Shown piece after piece: positions 21,744-34,881 of a DNA stretch of 64,000 bases. The stretch spans positions 146,201 through 210,200 of the forward strand of contig NW_022985568.1 in the NCBI RefSeq assembly GCF_010093815.1, in the 5' to 3' direction. The DNA is from Pseudovirgaria hyperparasitica (taxonomy: Eukaryota; Ascomycota; Dothideomycetes; Acrospermales; Acrospermaceae). Both the position numbers and the translations under genes were made by a program. Numbering within the stretch: position 1 is the stretch's first letter; each line of letters begins with the position of its first letter. The notes below the pieces were generated by a model. That model saw only the letters and a program-made list of their open reading frames with translations, did no database searches and was not told the DNA's origin.

Positions 21744-24291
21744 CTACGAATCCAGCGCGAAACACCGCTCAACACTCTGCTCATTATTGCCCCACCAATT
21801 CGGCATCACAACGACCTTTCCAGAGCTGAAAATCACAAACATCGCCAGCAGAGCAAAGTTGAACCCAGCATCCAGCGCCGCCGCAATCAGAAAATTGTAC
21901 CGCCTCCACGTCTCAAATCGCTTCCGCAAGAAATAACGCATCGAGATATAACCCACGATGAACCGCGAGATATAGCCCGTTGACAGATTGCCATAAAACA
22001 CCGACATACCCGAGCAGAAGATTGTCACGTTCCAAAGCTGTAACTTCAGGAACTTCAGCTGCGGTACATACTTGTGAAGCGACCATATCACAAACGGTGC
22101 TCCCGCGCCAAACAGAAATGCATACGGCGACGGTGAGTACATATGTTGCGCGAACAAACGCTTCGGACCCACGAGCACGTACTGCACGCCATACGTGTAG
22201 TAATTCGCCAGCGCCTGTCCCGTCCACTGATTCAGCGAATCCGTCCGCAGGCCGAGCAGGTAGTCTCGTTTCTCTTTGATGACCCACTGAATGATACCGT
22301 AGTTGATAGGCACGCCAATGAACTCACCGAATATTTGGGAGAAGAAAATGGCACGCGGGCTCACGTGACAGTAATGTCCAATTTTTTGGTCCTGGAGCAT
22401 ATACTGGGCGCGGTACCAGATATCGCCTGCAAGACTGCCATAAGCAGATGCGCCGGCAGGATGGCGGTGGGTCGAACTGGCTTGAATCATGTAGCCATAG
22501 AGGAGCTCATTGAAGGAGCCGATGGGAACTTGGAAGGCGCTAAAGCTGTACAGCCAGCTGAAGGGGACAATCATGAGACCGGTGGTGAACAAGGCGACGA
22601 AGAAGGTCCATATTGGGATGAAGAAATATCCGCAACCCAGAATCGTGATGATTGTGGTGAAAGAGACGAGGAAAAGGACGAGGTACCACCACAGAGGAAC
22701 CTCCTTGTATGCGCGCATGAGAACGTTCAGACGGTCATTGTACGTTTCATTGACAGTCTCTTTGCCTCGAGATTTCGTGCGTTCCCGAATCTTCCCAAGG
22801 GTTGCTTTGATCTGAGGCCAGCCGAAAAGGATCATCCAAGTAAGTGCCGATATGTATGAGGCATAGTCGAAGAAAAGGCTCCAAATTGTCTGCGTGCCCA
22901 TGTAGATAGGTCCTAGTTCCTCGTATGCTGTGACGTTGAAGCGCAAGTCGGGTGTCATGAGTGAATCGACAGGATACCTAGTCCCGTTTTCGAGAAAAAT
23001 GCGATTGGACATCAGACTGTGTTTCCAAGATCCCAAGTTGCCCCATTTCGCAGCTGGGATGAGAATCCAGCAATTCACTACGAATGCCACGGACAAGACA
23101 GCTGTTGTCCAGAAGGGCACGATCATAGGGTTGGTCAAAGTACCAGTCGAGATGTTAGACCAATCTGTGCAAAGTCAAAACGAGATTCTCAACGTATCAG
23201 AATGAGGCTCACCCAACGAGAGGTTCAAGAACCCCATGCCACCGATACCGCCACCAATGAAATTTGCAATCTCATTGTGAGGAGCAACCCAGCAAAGGAA
23301 CGAAAGCGAGCTGAGGAAGGGAAAGACGTACTCTGGCAAGAATTGCCAGAAGAATACAGCTACAAAAGCGCCAAAGAAGACGTACTTCTGCTTCCTCGCG
23401 ATCCAAGAGTCTGTGGACGACTTCCGCAGAGTTTCGAAAACAGACGTCTGCATGAGGGAGTACGGCCACACATAGATGGGATCGTACAGAAGTAATTGAC
23501 GAACCAAAGCGGCCATCGCGTACCCAAGGAACACGATTGCCCACATGAAGAAGATGCAGGCAGCGGCAGGAATCTTCGTGTCAAAATAAAGCTGTGCGAG
23601 AGATATTGTTGACCATGCAGCATTCGAGGTCGCCCCAGAAGCGGCAGTCACTGTCACGAGTACATGCTCTGAATAGATTATTTAGCTCTTGTTGAAAGGT
23701 GGTATGATGATGTGGCCTACCTTTAGGACTCCAAGGGCCTGGATTCAGGTTGAAGCTCCATTTAGTACCAGGAACACGGATTTCCCATGCTGGGAGGACT
23801 TTTGCCAGCCACAAGCCACAGTAATGGGACGCTATTATAAATTGTCAATTGAGGTTCAAATTCGGTATGCGCCATCACTCACCAATTTGCACAAAGAGCA
23901 CAGGGTATGCGGAGGATGTAGTACGATAGAGGCCCATCTGGTAGAGGACGGCTCCTGGGGCGACAAAGAAAAACGCAAGAACAAAATACCGGAATGTGAT
24001 TGTAGGCAGTGTTGGATCATCCTCGAGAGACACAATTTTTCGAACGATGAGAGGGATCTCTTTGATATCGTCAGGCAAGTCTTCCTCGCTATCGTCCGGG
24101 TCTATCGCAGGACTGGTTTTCTTCTCGTCGGAATCACTGGCACCAGAATTCCCTCTCACACCAATCTCAGCGTCGTATTTCTCGTTCCGCTTCACGATTG
24201 ACGGACTAGGATCGAGTGAGCCATCGTTCTGGCTGCTGCTTGTTACCGGTGCAGCACGCTTCCGGATAAAGCGACTGAGCACGCTGGCCAT
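21744..24291 (-). CDS. oligopeptide transporter, OPT family
   Basis: Four exons on the minus strand, 24291-23883, 23831-23721, 23668-23213 and 23164-21744, give about 798 residues, the usual size. All introns are phase 1 and about 50 bp. OPT proteins import small peptides, glutathione or metal chelates across the plasma membrane with protons. Residues 1-85 are hydrophilic and acidic (SDSDEKK..DPDDSEEDLPDD). After that come about 14-16 hydrophobic segments. Family signatures are visible: FVQIASHYCGLWLAKVLP after TM2, the NPG motif in SFNLNPGPWSPKEH, which is restored across the exon 2/3 join, FIGGGIGGMGFLNLSLDWSNIS, and IFGEFIGVPINYG in the C-terminal half. It lies beside another transporter on the same strand, with 833 bp between them, so they do not obviously share a promoter. 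The substrate cannot be told. Confidence 0.93.
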
Positions 24292-25124
24292 GATGTGCCA
24301 CCCACTCTGGACGAATTTGAAGTATGCAAAGCAGACGGCTGAGCTCGCGACCTCTGGTCAAAGTAGATATAATATATATTATGCCACTACAAGATAAGCT
24401 AAGCTTGCTTGACAAGCCCACGACGGAGCTTAAATCGGATACACAAGGCGTGGCGTATGTTGGCGATGCTTATCAACGGCGACCGACCCACAGCAAAATG
24501 TGATAGAAATGGATCTGCAGACTACACAACTGCAGACCCTGGGAATTGCGCGACTACGTGAGCGACTCGCGTGCGTAACATGAGGAGTAGAGATTTGCTC
24601 CTCCTTCCTTTTCGGGAGTCTTGAAGAAAAGTCTGCAGCAGAGACATTCACCGTGACGGCGAGGCGTAGCAGTGGAACAAAAAGCACGCCATCGTGACTA
24701 TCGCGAGTTGGGAAGAATGGATGGATCCGCAACATGTTACCTTGCTTTCGTCGCTCTATGGCCAAATCGTGGCTAGGGCAGCGATGATCACCCATCAAGA
24801 GCGGGGCTGCATCCATCACCCGGTCCAACTTCGTATCTAGCAGCAAGTGGGTAGCAACATCTGTGCAAGTACAACATCCCGCTGATGACTTGTGTCGTGT
24901 AGCTGAACCTGGGTATATTACATCTGAGCTTTATTCCGTTCAATGTGCTCAGGGTGCAAAAAACCAGGAAGATTAAGGATGACATGCAATGATGTGCTGT
25001 AGCCACCAGCTTCAAGATGAACTCGGCCGGAATTGAAAACTTCTTACGAATCGCCACAAGTGCTTACCCAACAAGATCAAACCAATGATTCAGATGATGG
25101 ATCATTATACGGGTGAAGCGAAGA
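24292..25124. other. gene-free stretch between two transporters
   Basis: 833 bp with only short ORFs that show no domain. It should hold the OPT promoter and the 3' flank of the monocarboxylate-type transporter gene. Confidence 0.45.
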
Positions 25125-26569
25125 CTATGCATTTTGTGATAGTCTTGTCCATTTCCATAACAAGCCCCAGCCTCCGCATACTGACGAGAGGCCTGTGAAG
25201 ACGATTAGAGGTCCGTAGCCACTTTCGTACCCAAATCTCCCGACGGAAGCAGCGCTTCCAGCTCGGAGCAAGGGTACACCAGCGAGACCACCGGAAACGT
25301 ATCCAATACCCCTGGCCCCATTAAGCAGACCATATAGCATACCACTGTCAATCGCCTCATTTCTCTGAGCAGCTTCACATTCTAGTTCGTTGATAATGCC
25401 ACCCCAGGTAGAGCTGTAACCACCTGAAAAGAAACCAAACGTCATAGAAAACACCAATAACAGTACCAGGCTACCTCGAGATGTCAGTCCCCAGAACAGG
25501 AACGCAGACAATGCGGAGCAGCCGGCTGAGATAGCTGTGATTGTAGATGCCGACAGCTTACCGCGTCCACCATTACTCAAGAATCCGAAGAACGTCGAAG
25601 ATATAATGCCAGGAACATTGAAGAGTGTGAGGAGAAGAGTAGACCACGTCTGAGATAGGAGTGTGACCTCTCGAGCATATTCAGGCAGGAATGTTTGCGG
25701 TATACCGTATCCAGCACTCTGCAGAATTGTGGCAAAAGAGTATACGTAGAAAGTCCGATGTCTGAGGAACGCCCAAGGCATTCTACGATCCCGATGATTC
25801 GTTCTTGCAGAGAGCGTCATTGGTGGAGTGGGTATCAACAGAATTGACACGACACTTGTTCCAACGCAGATAGCTGCCCATACCCTTAGCGATCCGCGGA
25901 ACCCATATCGGTCCAGAAGTCCCCGAAAGAGGAAGGGGCATGTAGAACCAACAATGTTCTTACATGACAATGTGAAACCCAGAGCAAGAGCACGATTGTT
26001 CGTGCTATACCATTCTCCGAGGGACAGTGTGACCGGGCTGTAGATGAGCGCGCTCCCAAGTGCGGCCATGACTCCTTGTGTCGCCAGTAGGTGCCAAATA
26101 TCTGTGCTGAAGGAAGATATAAGGAAGCTGGTGCTGACAAGCAGTGCCCCGAAAAGGGCCGCGGTCTGTCGTCTATGAGCCCATCTTCTCGTGAATAAAG
26201 CGAACAGTATTGGCATTGACAGGTAGATAACACCATTGGACGTCGTCCCGATGATACCGGTAAGCTCTCGGCCTCCTTTGAGAGACAAGTTGTCATTGTA
26301 ATACTCCTGAAAAACACCGTAGCTCATGGCAAAGCCTGGAATTGTAAGTCGAGAACTGATTAATATGCTATCATGCTCAACTTGCCCCACATTGGCAACT
26401 GCAGCAACGAAGACCCAAGAAGAACGCCGGTCCTTGTCTTGTTGGACTCTGGTCGTAATGATACCGAAGACTCAATAGTTTCCTCATCGTCGTGGTGCAT
26501 AGTCTGGCTCTGTAGGCCGGCGTCAAAGGATTCCAGTTCGTGGAGCGTGACTGTTTCTGTTTGCGGCAT
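25125..26569 (-). CDS. MFS transporter, monocarboxylate (MCT/SLC16-like) type
   Basis: Two exons, 26569-26386 and 26335-25125, give 464 residues. The intron begins with GC, not GT: after TGGG comes GCAAGTT, the standard form of rare GC donors, and it ends TTCCAG. Only this splice keeps LLQLPMWG joined to FAMSYGVFQEYY in frame. The N-terminal 45 residues are hydrophilic. TM1 is formed across the exon join, with the GVFQEYY motif typical of fungal MCT-like carriers, and about 12 membrane segments in all (GTTSNGVIYLSMPILFAL, SPVTLSLGEWYSTNNRALAL, CKNIVGSTCPFL). Such proteins carry monocarboxylates, riboflavin or related small acids in the plasma membrane. Substrate unknown. The ATG at 26569 is chosen because the longer frame upstream lacks an ATG. 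It is divergent to the PIP-kinase-like gene. Confidence 0.88.
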
Positions 26570-27240
26570 CTTTGTAGAGTATCTTTGATTTTCATGCAAG
26601 AATCGTAAATCTCAATTGATCTTATATATCAGACCTCCTATATGACTCAGAGGCGGTGATCTACATCGTAGGTTGCTCGCTCGCTGAGATTGGAGATGGC
26701 CGGGCGGCTCGGGCACTTGGACCAATTGTAAACCAGTACTGGAGCCTTCTTTGGTCTCCAGGCATAACTGCAAAGATGTTGGGCCTGATCATAGCCAAGG
26801 TCACTAGGACAACTATGTTTGCGCATCCAACTGAAGCTATTACTTGAGTACTGAAGTTGCCTCCGACGCTTGCTCCATGAGTCGAAGTGACGGCAGTAAC
26901 AGGTCCGAGATAAGTAAGATGAGAATCACTTCAGTAGTTTTGAAGCTACACTCAATTCTTATAGTGGCCTACTTTTCTGTCCATTGTGTGGTCAGTCATG
27001 AGGAGACAGTTGTCAGACTGTACACGCGTCGCGAATGAGACCGCTGAGCGAGTCGTGTGTGACTTGACCTTGCCTAATCAGACGCACTGCGTGACTCAGG
27101 TAATAGCCCATGAAGGGCATGACGTATTTGGAGACACAGCACTGGATTTGAGAGCTGATGAGGAAGCTCTAGAACTTGCTTCTAACTCACTGCAATAAGA
27201 TCCAGTGCTCTGGAAAGACTTGAAATTCCACCCTGCAGTC
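26570..27240. other. divergent upstream region of MCT-type and PIP-kinase-like genes
   Basis: 671 bp between two start codons facing away from each other. Small ORFs only. No site recognised with confidence. Confidence 0.45.
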
Positions 27241-28378
27241 ATGGGCTACCGTGAGAAGACAATCAGCAAGTCCATACTAGACGCCATCTTCCTAGACAAA
27301 CAAGACCCGAGCCGCGGGATCCTTACGCGCATCTTCGTCTTCTTTTCATTTTTCCACCTCGCCCTCCAGCGTTTTTCCCCTTCACAATTCAAGAAACTCC
27401 GTACAGAATCATGGCAACTCGACGAGGAAGAATACAAGGAGTCCTTTCGCCGCGCGGCAAGACAAGGCCAGCTAAGTCCCATTGGTGACTTGGGATACTC
27501 TGGATCAGTAAGATTACCTCTATCGACGGGCAATTTGAAGAAAAGCAGCTATCTAACCATAACAAAAGACATTCTTCACAACCCCAAACTCCAAATATCT
27601 CATAAAATCCATCCCGCGCAAGTTTGAACACGACTTCTTCCGCAACATCCTCCTGGATCCGTACGTTGCGCACATCAGGGCGCACCCTTCCTCTCTTCTT
27701 GTTCGTATTACCGACCTTCTCTACGCGCCTACATCTACGTTAGGCGCCCTCCTCGGTTTCGCACCTTCACATCACATCATAATGGAGAATGTGTTATACG
27801 GTAAGGACGCCCACAGCGGCGAGGCATATCAATGGGAGACATATGACCTCAAGCCCGCCGACTACTTTTACCCGGAGCGTGACGTGGCGGGCGGTAACTT
27901 GGCATCCGACAGCACGAAGAGCAAGCTGATTGATATATTTGGGGATAAAGTCCGTGTGAGCAACGGCGAACGACGGGAGATGCTTGCGACGTTGGAGGCG
28001 GACACGATGTTGCTGAGGGAAGTAGGCGCGGTGGATTATTCGTTGTTTCTGATTCGATATCCGCAAGGGTTGAAGCCACCGCAGCTGCCATCAGGGACGG
28101 ACGAGCCTTGGAGAAACGGATTGGAATCAACGGATGGGCAGTGGGTGTATCGAGCTGTGATTCTGGACTTCTTCTGGGCCAAGAGTGCGCTGCAGGCAAA
28201 GGCTATGGAGGCGCTAATTAGGGGGTACAATCTGCTAGACTTACAGGGACCTATGAGTATCACTACCTCACCCGCTGAGTATCAAAAGCGGTTCATGGAG
28301 ATGGTAGCTGGTATAGTCATCAGTAACGAGGCTGGTGACGGCGGAGAGATCCACGGGCAAGGTTCCAGCGAACAGTGA
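27241..28378 (+). CDS. phosphatidylinositol phosphate kinase-like protein, compact fungal form
   Basis: Two exons, 27241-27507 and 27569-28378, joined in phase 0 by a 61-bp intron, give 358 residues. The join GYSGS/TFFTTPNSKYLIKS creates the PIP-kinase glycine-rich/ATP-lysine region (FSGSxFFTTxDxxYxIKS). Further family motifs follow: FEHDFFRNILLDPYVAHI, SLLVRITDLL, HHIIMENVLYG, YDLKPADYFYPERD, VDYSLFLIRYP and AVILDFFWAK, then GPMSITTSPAEYQKRF, which resembles the C-terminal YxxRF end. The family phosphorylates phosphoinositides at the membrane. Two active-site motifs differ from classic enzymes: the usual DLKGS reads DLKPA, and the IID segment reads ILDFFWAK. The protein has only the kinase core. 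It resembles a Pezizomycotina-specific group rather than Mss4 or Fab1, so the substrate is open. Confidence 0.85.
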
Positions 28379-28771
28379 ATCGCGCATGATGGAGTGTTCT
28401 CGAGAGAGACCGCGTCCGATATCGCATCAGCTTCAAATTGCAGTGTTAAGCAAGCCCTGAGATACCCTTTCAGTAATCATTTGATAATATACATACAACC
28501 CATTGCTGCGTATATACAAAGTGATGCTTCCACATATCACTTTGCTTGTCGTACACCACAGCGCAATCTCCAATGGCCCCACGGCCGAAGTTCAGTGAGC
28601 CGTTCGATACGAAGATGACCCAAACGCCAAAAGATGCACCAGATAGCGCAATGCAAGCCCAAAGTGGTCTCGATCCAAGACCACAGGTATCAAGAAGACA
28701 AAGGACGAAGTGCAAGGAAATCTAGTACAGAGGCCGTTACCATTCCTGCCTACAGCCGGCATGCGCTACTC
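28379..28771. other. convergent 3' flanks, one short ORF
   Basis: 393 bp between the stop codons of the PIP-kinase-like gene and Sgf11. A 50-codon frame beginning ATGGCC runs at 28573-28725 on the + strand (MAPRPKFSEPF...); it has no recognisable features and is probably chance. Confidence 0.4.
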
Positions 28772-29988
28772 CTACGCGCCTAGCTCGTCATCGCTGCCTT
28801 CGTCATCCCCTTCCGTCTTTTCCGTCCTTATGCTTTCTGAACGTTGCATCTTGATCTTCTTCCGTGGCACCTCGCCATCACCATCTTCGCGCTCGCGTTT
28901 CACTCCGTTGTCGCCGCTCTTTGGTTTAGCAATCTTGAGTTTAATCTTGGGATCTGATTGGTGTGTAGAGCCCGGAGTTGTGGCGCCTGAGGCGGCCAAA
29001 CGTTCTCTGTCGGCTTTCTTGATGTAGTTGGACTTCTTCTTCTTTTTCACAGGGGTTTCCTTGTCGTCATCATCGTCATCGTCCGCGCCACCTTTTTTCG
29101 TCGGAGACCGTTTTCCGTTGTTGTTCTGGCTCCCTGGCTGGGGCGTACCCATGCGGCTTCCCAGTGGCGTGTTACCGGATACAGAGCCGTTACCAGTAAG
29201 CTTCGCCATTGCGTTACGGCTACTTTGACGGCCGGATATACCGAGACATTTTTCGAGATGCTGAGCGAATCGAGTAATGAGAAGGCTGCGCTTACAGCTT
29301 GGGCACGTCTGCCATGGGATGTACGAGATTGGCTTAGAGCCTGTATTGAGTGTAAAGCTCTGTGTAGCGGGTGGGGTACCTGTGTCGTTACTACCAGGCG
29401 TGTTGTCTTTCTCAGCACGCTGCTGTTGTTTGATGAGTTCTCGCTCTTTCTTTGTCTTCGCTTGTTCAGTGGGAAATTGGTTGCCGTAAATATCATGTCC
29501 TGGTTTCGAAACAAAAGGATAGAACATGCAATATTCTTTCGACAGATCCGGCTCACGCGAGCCCTTTCCAGTGATAGGGTATTGCAGACGCGGCAACCGA
29601 CACTGCGGGCAAATGACTTCTGGTGTTGTCTGCAGCGGATTGCCGCGTAGAAACGTCTTTCCATTCTCATATATCGCGCCTGTTGTCTCAACTCTGATAT
29701 TTGGGGTAGGCGGGGGAGCTCCTTTGACTGGTGCAACTGGGGGCTCGGGCATTTGTGCTCTTGCCGTATCTTCAGCAATCACCACAGCGGACTGCATACG
29801 CAAAACTTTCTCTTCCCGATGTATCTCCAACACCATGTCGTGAATTATGTTGTGGAAGCAATCATCTAAAACATTGCGTGCCTATGAGAGGATCAGAATA
29901 GCACCTACAGGTTTGCGGCATAGTGTTAGCTACTCACAACGACTGACCAGGCAGCCGGGTCGAGCTGAGAGATCTTTTCTTTGTCCAT
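28772..29988 (-). CDS. SGF11: SAGA-associated factor 11 (Sgf11)
   Basis: Sgf11 belongs to the histone H2B deubiquitinating module of the SAGA coactivator (Ubp8, Sgf11, Sus1, Sgf73) in the nucleus. Two exons, 29988-29938 (17 codons, MDKEKISQLDPAAWSVV) and 29881-28772, separated by a 54-bp GTGAGT..TAG intron, give 386 residues. The N-terminal helix that docks in the module reads VLDDCFHNIIHDMVLEIHREEKVLR. The zinc finger that defines the family is CPSCKRSLLITRFAQHLEKC (Cx2C-x11-H-x3-C), near residue 210. Before it a second potential zinc site occurs (CPQC, then YC and GHDIYGNQF), usual in the longer filamentous-fungal forms. The tail is Lys/Asp-rich, with a nuclear-localisation-like run of Lys (VKKKKKSNY) and a poly-Asp tract. 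It is much longer than the yeast protein (99 residues) because of these tails. Confidence 0.92.
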
Positions 29989-31206
29989 AGCGCTGGAAGT
30001 CTTCGTGTATATGGTAGAACACGAGCTGATTGTGATGTCTTTGATATCAATGAAGATCGAAACTTTGATGATTGTTCAAGCACTTCGAATGAGAGTGGCG
30101 GGGATTAAGTAAAGGTAAGGACTATGACTGTGGAAGAGAGTGTTTGCTGTATCGCGGTCAGAGTTGAGAGGCAGTGGTAGTTCACTTTTTGCGCACCTAC
30201 TAGCCCTTACACAATGACAATAGCTAACTAGCGATTTCGAGTTCACCTGCTCAACAACGCGTGTCCTGATCAGAGTTGCGACCCAAATTGTTCGTTATTG
30301 ACAGTCGTGTGAGCCCATAACGGACATTTCAGGAGGGGGCGAGGAAGGCTAAACTGGACACCTGGTGTCCAGCTTGAGTCCTCTGTCAAGGTCGCTACGC
30401 CTACTGAGAAGAGCGACAGTAGGCAGGGAGCTCCGAGAAAAGCTCAGCACGCCTCTTTGACAGTGTAATGAAACGCGGAGATGCACTGTACTCGAAGAGA
30501 GTGCTGAGCTGTTATGAGGTTGGTAAGACAAGGACAAGGGTAAATTTAGCTTAGGCCGCGACGGGCACCTTGCATTAGTGTGATAGTGCGCATGTACATT
30601 AATTATTGACGCTACTACCTAGGCCATATCTTGTATGTATATTGGACTATCAAAATGTTATCAACAACGATGAATATTCCGGCCTATGAGTTATGCCCGA
30701 TATCTTCAGTCTGTGATTGCGACCATTTGCGACTGGCGGAGGCACTCTGGCACATTCCGCGTATGGTATACCGTGTTTCACACAACCGAGGTAACTCTAG
30801 CTGTATTTGCTGAGATGCTCTTCGTATTAGGGTCTACAAGGTATATACGAGATTCATGCATAAAACCTTCCGAGGTCATTGACATAGTATTCTCCATCAT
30901 TGCTATATGGCGCAGCCGATGTTTCCAATACACGGACACCATTTTCACCCATATATAACTCAGGGCGACCTCGAGTCAACGTGTTCAATATTATACAGAG
31001 AACCGCAAACCAAAGATTAGGTACCGGGTCTTGTCTCAGCGGTCACCTACAGTGTTCCTCTTTAGATATTGCGCGAAGTGCGGAAGACCGTTGAGGGGAG
31101 GGCAAAAATGCAGCACTGATAGAGGAAATGAATGAGAATAATTACAGGGGGTAGTTGAAGTAGAAGTAGAGAAGCTTGAAGTCGTCTATAGTCGCTCTGT
31201 CGTGTT
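29989..31206. other. 1.2-kb gene-free stretch
   Basis: Upstream region of Sgf11 and 3' flank of Tom70. Only short ORFs, without domains. AT-rich from about 30,540 to 30,950. No RNA gene recognised. Confidence 0.45.
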
Positions 31207-33287
<2,081 letters not shown>

Positions 33288-33788
33288 TATGTACGGGTGC
33301 ACGAGCGATTTGGGTATGATTCTCCCGTAGATGTAGTGAGGATGAGTATTAGGACCGAGGTGAAAGAGCGGGCGCGATGGCTTGAACGCGTTGAAGTTGT
33401 TTTCGCTAGTTGGGAAACTCGAAACTTTGCGTCAGAATCGGGGCTCAAGCACGGACCACATAGCTAGGTAGTTCTCGATGAACAACTGTCATCCTGTCAA
33501 GCAGCTGTCTTATACGTGTACAGCTGATGACCAAGCATATATTGCCGAAGAATCTCTGTTAAACTGCTCCAATTTTTCACAGCTTAGAAAACCCGAATTC
33601 TACGAGCCATATACCACTACTGTGCATCACCTATACCAGACACATCGGAGCATTTTTTGCAATCAGCACGTGCCGTTTATGCGCATCCATACAAAAGCCA
33701 GCCTTAGGCAAGCGTTTCTCTGGCACTTAGCATATTTGTCTCCCCTTTGCACGGAAGCATTCCATGAGGAGCTGCAATAGTAAACAAA
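33288..33788. promoter_or_regulatory. shared upstream region of Tom70 and ADC lyase
   Basis: 501 bp between divergent start codons. A 100-codon ATG frame at 33478-33780 ends 8 bp before the lyase ATG; its sequence shows no domain and it would be an upstream ORF if transcribed. Confidence 0.4.
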
Positions 33789-34790
33789 ATGAGTTCACCA
33801 GAAGGTTTCGAGCTGTTCACCTCTCTCCGATATGATTCGTTGCTTCTTCAAAGCGATGCCAACAATGCTTCCACACTTAGTTTCACCGCTCCGACTTCTT
33901 TCTACATGCTCGTCTACCACCGCGACCGGATGCTTGAAGCTGCACGTCACTTCGATTGGCTCGAGGTAGCGTTGAAATTGGAAGACGGGAAGGGTCTTGA
34001 AGCACTCCTGGGCCATGCAGTCAACGAAAACATACAGAAGACAGGAAACGAAGGTCCATTCCGAGTTCGAGTGTTATTCTCAAAGACAGCCTCGATGAAA
34101 GTCGAATGTAACTCAATACCACCTGTATCACTCAAGACCTTATATCCCCAGTCCATACCCGCACCACAGTTGTCGAAACCATTCAAGCCATCGCCATTGA
34201 CAGGAGGAGTCATGACTCTCGGTTCCGACCATCAGGCTGAACTGGATCAAGCTCGCTGGAAGTTACATGTCGACAAATCGTCAACTCCCTCAACAGCTTA
34301 CACGTCATTGAAGACAACTCTAAGATCACATTATGACGTAGCTCGCGAGCGCTCCATACCTTCGAATCATTCAACTGAAGAAATCCATGAAGTACTAATG
34401 TACAACGACATTGAAGAGATGACCGAAGGTAGCTTGACGTCAGTATACTTTTGGCGGGGTGGGCGTTGGGTCACGCCACCTGTTGGCAACACGCTGCTAA
34501 GTGTTGGATATAGTGGGCCGGAAGAAGGCATTGGTGCTCAACCGGAATGCGTGAAGACGGGAAGCGATGGTGACCGGTTGCCGTCGTTCAGGGGCCGATG
34601 GGGACACAGTCTACGCAATACAAGTAAGTATCCGGACAGCGGTGGGCAGCGAGGTACAACACGGCGATGGGCACTGCGAAATGGTCATTGCGTGGAGGAG
34701 GTTGTAGAGAAAAATAGTGTGCGAGCAGGCGATATAGTGTGGCTTAGCAACGGAGTAAGAGGGTTCGTAGAAGGCATAGTAATCGATTGA
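33789..34790 (+). CDS. ABZ2: 4-amino-4-deoxychorismate lyase, fungal type
   Basis: Cleaves 4-amino-4-deoxychorismate to p-aminobenzoate and pyruvate in folate synthesis, using pyridoxal phosphate. Single exon, 333 residues. It opens with FELFTSLRYDSLLL, the usual start of fungal Abz2/PabC proteins. The fold-type IV aminotransferase features are the lysine in SLKTTLRSHYDVARER (about residue 176, the likely PLP Schiff base), the EMTEGSLTSVYFWRGGRWVTPP segment that holds the cofactor phosphate, and the C-terminal GTTRRWALRNG and IVWLSNGVRGFVEG stretches. The central part (GGVMTLGSDHQAELDQARWKL) is longer than in bacterial PabC. It converges with GCP3 with 91 bp between stops. Fungal branched-chain aminotransferases share the fold, but these motifs fit the lyase better. 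Confidence 0.87.
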   Translation: MSSPEGFELFTSLRYDSLLLQSDANNASTLSFTAPTSFYMLVYHRDRMLEAARHFDWLEVALKLEDGKGLEALLGHAVNENIQKTGNEGPFRVRVLFSKTASMKVECNSIPPVSLKTLYPQSIPAPQLSKPFKPSPLTGGVMTLGSDHQAELDQARWKLHVDKSSTPSTAYTSLKTTLRSHYDVARERSIPSNHSTEEIHEVLMYNDIEEMTEGSLTSVYFWRGGRWVTPPVGNTLLSVGYSGPEEGIGAQPECVKTGSDGDRLPSFRGRWGHSLRNTSKYPDSGGQRGTTRRWALRNGHCVEEVVEKNSVRAGDIVWLSNGVRGFVEGIVID

Positions 34791-34881
34791 CGCGGTAGCA
34801 ACCATAGACTTGAAGGAAGGAACGAAAGGAACGAAAGGACTATGATAATAGCACCAAAGAAAACGAGTTACATACCGTAAA

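Noticed and set aside
22143-22859. 238-codon plus-strand ORF
   Set aside because: Antisense to the long OPT exon and without any recognisable family.
23850-23870. tRNA B-box-like GGTTCAAATTC
   Set aside because: Lies in an intron of the OPT gene, the last two bases do not fit the consensus, and no A box or cloverleaf is found around it.
33478-33780. 100-codon ATG ORF before the ADC lyase gene
   Set aside because: No domain; ends 8 bp before the lyase start, so at most an upstream ORF in its leader.
34819-34836. GGAACGAAA tandem pair
   Set aside because: Two short copies in a 3' flank; likely chance.
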